Below are positions 6,332 through 8,211 of a stretch of 8,211 bases of DNA, piece by piece; the first letter of the stretch is position 1; the number at the start of each line of letters is the position of its first letter. The stretch is from Desulfobacterales bacterium. Lineage in GTDB: Bacteria > Desulfobacterota > Desulfobacteria > Desulfobacterales > Desulfobacteraceae. Position numbers and translations under genes: made by a program. The DNA lies in assembly GCA_022361535.1 (NCBI GenBank), contig JAKSAU010000120.1, positions 1 through 8,211 of the forward strand, written 5' to 3'. The notes under the pieces are model-generated. The model searched no databases, was not told the DNA's origin, and worked only from the letters and a program-made list of their open reading frames with translations.

Positions 6332-7828
6332 AACCAAACCACCCCCGCTAAACCCTTTGACCCACTTGTTTTCTGGGTCTCTGCCTCAGTGACCATCGCC
6401 TTTATCCTCTGGTCCGTGATCTTCCCGGAAAACATGACCAACGTTATTAATGCAGTATTCAGCTGGACCACAACAAAATGGGCCTGGCTATATTTACTCA
6501 CCGTATTCATGCTGGTTGCCGGCTGCTTTGTGTTAATGGGCAACAAATACGGAAGCATGAAACTTGGCCTGCCCCAAGACAAGCCTGAATTTTCAAATTT
6601 CTCGTGGTTTGCCATGTTGTTTGGCTCAGCCATTGCCGCAGGTATTGTATTCTGGGGTCCTGCTGAACCCGCTTACCATTATATGAGCCCGCCGCCTTAC
6701 TTTGGCGGGGAGCCTAATACCCCGGTCACTGGTGCCAATGCCATGACCTACTCCTTTTTCCACTGGGGGTTGAGTGCTTGGTCCATATATGCCATGCTCA
6801 CCATCGCCCTTGCCCATGCCTGCTTTACACAGAACCTGCCCTTGAAGTTCTCCTCTGCTTTCTACTATGTGATCGGTGACAAAATCCACGGGACTTGGGG
6901 AAAAGTTTTGGATATCTTTGCCGTATTCGCCACATTAGGCGGCCTTGCCACCACCACAGGGTTTGTGGCACTGCAGCTGTCTGCCGGCCTTAAATACCAA
7001 TATGGTCTTGCCCTTGGCGACAGCTCAACCTACATGATCATCGGTGTGCTTACAGCCATTTTTACTGTATCTGTGTACACGGGTATTGAAAAAGGCGTGA
7101 AATTCATCGGCGATGTCAACATGTGGGTATTTGTTGCGGTATGGTTCTTTGTCCTGGTTTTTGGGCCGACCATCTTTTTGATCAACCTGACCACTAACTC
7201 TATGGGCCAGTATCTGCTGCACTTTATCCCCATGAGCCTGTTCACAGGACCGGGATATGAAGGAAACTGGATCGGATCATGGACAGTATTTTACTGGGCA
7301 TGGTGGATGAGCTGGGCACCTTTTGTTGCCATGTTTATCGCCCGGATCTCAAGAGGCCGCACCATCCGCGAAACTGTTGCAGCAACCCTGATCCTCCCCA
7401 CACTGGGTAATTTCCTGTGGTACGGAGTAGTCGGCGGTGCAGGCATCCATTACGATGTAACAAAAACATTAAACGAACACGGTGTGGAAAGTGCCATTTT
7501 TGCCATTGCTCAGAACCTACCTATGACTGGTATCTTGGCTGTGGCCCTGATCTTTCTTATCGGCACCTTCTTTTTGACCAGTGCCAATTCTGCCGCCATA
7601 TCACTGGCCATGTTTGTTTCCGGCCATGAAAACCCAGGACGCAACCTGCGTGCTTTCTGGGGTATTGCTTTGGGCGCTGTAGCAGCAGTACTTGCCGGCG
7701 GAGGCAGCCTTAAAGCCATCCAGACCGCATCCATTGCCACAGCCTTTCCCTTAATGTTCCTATTGATCATGGTGCTTTACGGAACCTTTAAAGGGCTGAA
7801 CAAATATAAAAAAGAGAACAACCTTTAA
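6329..7828 (+). CDS. BCCT-family betaine/carnitine/choline-type transporter
   Basis: A 499-residue inner-membrane carrier with about twelve helices. The family signature WAWWMSWAPFVAMFIARISR is clear, with the Trp-box (W323, W325, W326, W329) that forms the aromatic cage for trimethylammonium groups in BetP and CaiT. A TSANS motif (417-421) matches the BetP helix that supplies Na2-site Thr-Ser residues. The TM3 glycine-rich motif, GMGIG in BetP-type carriers, reads AIAAG here (about 101-105), so substrate or ion coupling may differ. There is no long regulatory N- or C-terminal tail as in osmosensing BetP, which fits a nutritional rather than osmotic role. The start is the TTG with an AGGAG site; an upstream TTG at 6287 is less likely. 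It is preceded by a sigma-54 promoter and followed after 63 bases by a methyltransferase gene. Glycine betaine is the likeliest substrate, but carnitine or another betaine is possible. Confidence 0.93.
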   Translation: MNQTTPAKPFDPLVFWVSASVTIAFILWSVIFPENMTNVINAVFSWTTTKWAWLYLLTVFMLVAGCFVLMGNKYGSMKLGLPQDKPEFSNFSWFAMLFGSAIAAGIVFWGPAEPAYHYMSPPPYFGGEPNTPVTGANAMTYSFFHWGLSAWSIYAMLTIALAHACFTQNLPLKFSSAFYYVIGDKIHGTWGKVLDIFAVFATLGGLATTTGFVALQLSAGLKYQYGLALGDSSTYMIIGVLTAIFTVSVYTGIEKGVKFIGDVNMWVFVAVWFFVLVFGPTIFLINLTTNSMGQYLLHFIPMSLFTGPGYEGNWIGSWTVFYWAWWMSWAPFVAMFIARISRGRTIRETVAATLILPTLGNFLWYGVVGGAGIHYDVTKTLNEHGVESAIFAIAQNLPMTGILAVALIFLIGTFFLTSANSAAISLAMFVSGHENPGRNLRAFWGIALGAVAAVLAGGGSLKAIQTASIATAFPLMFLLIMVLYGTFKGLNKYKKENNL

Positions 7829-7835
7829 TAGACCC

Positions 7836-7862
7836 ACCCCGGATAGGACATCCCTTCCGGGT
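7836..7862 (+). other. small hairpin between carrier and methyltransferase genes
   Basis: ACCC(C)GGA at 7836-7843 pairs with TCCGGGT at 7856-7862 as a 7-bp GC-rich stem with one bulged C and a 12-base loop. No T-run follows, so it does not look like a full terminator. It lies 15 bases ahead of the methyltransferase ribosome site. It may stabilise or process the transcript and set the ratio of the two proteins; this is inference. Confidence 0.35.
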
Positions 7863-7891
7863 ATCACCCTTATTAAAAAGGAGATAAAACA

Positions 7892-8211
7892 ATGTATGAC
7901 CGCATGCAGGAACTAAGCCGTGCGCAGATGGAAAAAATCCATGATGCTGCCATGGATCTTCTAAAAACCACAGGTGTTGCTTTCAACGATGAAGAAGGAT
8001 TGGAAATTTTTAAATCCAACGGATTCAGGGTGGACGGGTCCACAGTATTTTTTGAAGAAGCGCAGATCCAAAAAGCCCTTGAAACAGCGCCTAAACGCTT
8101 TACCGTTCATGCCAGAAATCCTGAAAAAAGTGTCGAAATCGGTGAAGATGACTTTGTATTCGTTCCCGGTTACGGCGCACCTTTTGTCATGGATTCCCAG
8201 GGCAATCAGCG
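7892..8211 (+). CDS. MttB-superfamily (trimethylamine/betaine) methyltransferase, 5' part
   Basis: The first 106 codons of a gene cut by the window edge. The N-terminus (LSRAQMEKIHDAAMDLLKTT, then GVAFNDEEGLEIFKSNGFRVDG) is characteristic of the MttB superfamily: a conserved helix, then 'TGV', then an acidic helix and a 'G..VDG..V' turn. Members transfer a methyl group from trimethylamine or a quaternary amine to a cobalamin-binding corrinoid protein. MttB itself carries pyrrolysine, while MtgB-type members lack it and act on glycine betaine. The pyrrolysine position lies well beyond the window, so the subtype cannot be read. The BCCT gene upstream favours a betaine-type substrate. The ATG has a strong AAAGGAG site (7877-7883) eight bases upstream. 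The gene is probably co-transcribed with the carrier from the sigma-54 promoter. The corrinoid protein and the second methyltransferase would be expected downstream. Confidence 0.9.
   Translation, partial: MYDRMQELSRAQMEKIHDAAMDLLKTTGVAFNDEEGLEIFKSNGFRVDGSTVFFEEAQIQKALETAPKRFTVHARNPEKSVEIGEDDFVFVPGYGAPFVMDSQGNQ

Noticed and set aside
6262..6633. 123-codon minus-strand frame over the BCCT gene start
   Set aside because: It runs antisense across the sigma-54 leader and the first BCCT helices; it has no supporting ribosome site or family signature.
7510..7770. 86-codon minus-strand frame inside the BCCT gene
   Set aside because: It is antisense to conserved BCCT helices and its Ala/Pro/Lys-rich composition is what the complement of membrane-helix codons produces.

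Overview
The window reads as accessory-type chromosome of an anaerobic, probably sulfate-reducing Desulfobacterota (Desulfobacteraceae-like) bacterium. This rests on an MttB-superfamily methyltransferase beside a BCCT carrier, a sigma-54 activator, a soluble multi-PAS histidine kinase with an 'AHHIKN' H-box, and a stand-alone RseC-like protein. It is an inference from gene types, since no 16S or other marker is present.

Left part (1-4369), three genes on the minus strand. In transcription order from the right these are a DMT/EamA permease (about 3446-4369), a soluble PAS sensor histidine kinase (1131-3221), and a small RseC/MucC-family membrane protein (284-739). They are separated by gaps of 224 and 391 bases, and the permease is followed by a good intrinsic terminator. 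They look like independent units rather than one operon. The kinase has no response regulator in view.

Right part (4561-8211), three genes on the plus strand that form a coherent module. A PAS-AAA+-Fis sigma-54 activator (4561-6057) sits 271 bases upstream of a BCCT carrier (start reassigned to TTG 6329; ends 7828). The carrier is followed after 63 bases by an MttB-superfamily methyltransferase whose first 106 codons lie inside the window (from 7892). The activator-carrier gap holds a near-perfect sigma-54 promoter (6241-6256, GG-N10-GC). Upstream of that are an IHF-like site (6200-6212) and an imperfect tandem repeat (6101-6158) at enhancer distance. The simplest reading is that the activator senses a small ligand through its PAS domain and switches on uptake and corrinoid-dependent demethylation of a quaternary amine such as glycine betaine. 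The exact substrate cannot be read from the sequence.

No RNA gene, CRISPR array, insertion sequence or phage signature was recognised. The most interesting points are the complete sigma-54 control region of the betaine module, the Rossmann-like N-terminus and His-His H-box of the orphan kinase, and the altered TM3 glycine motif of the BCCT carrier.
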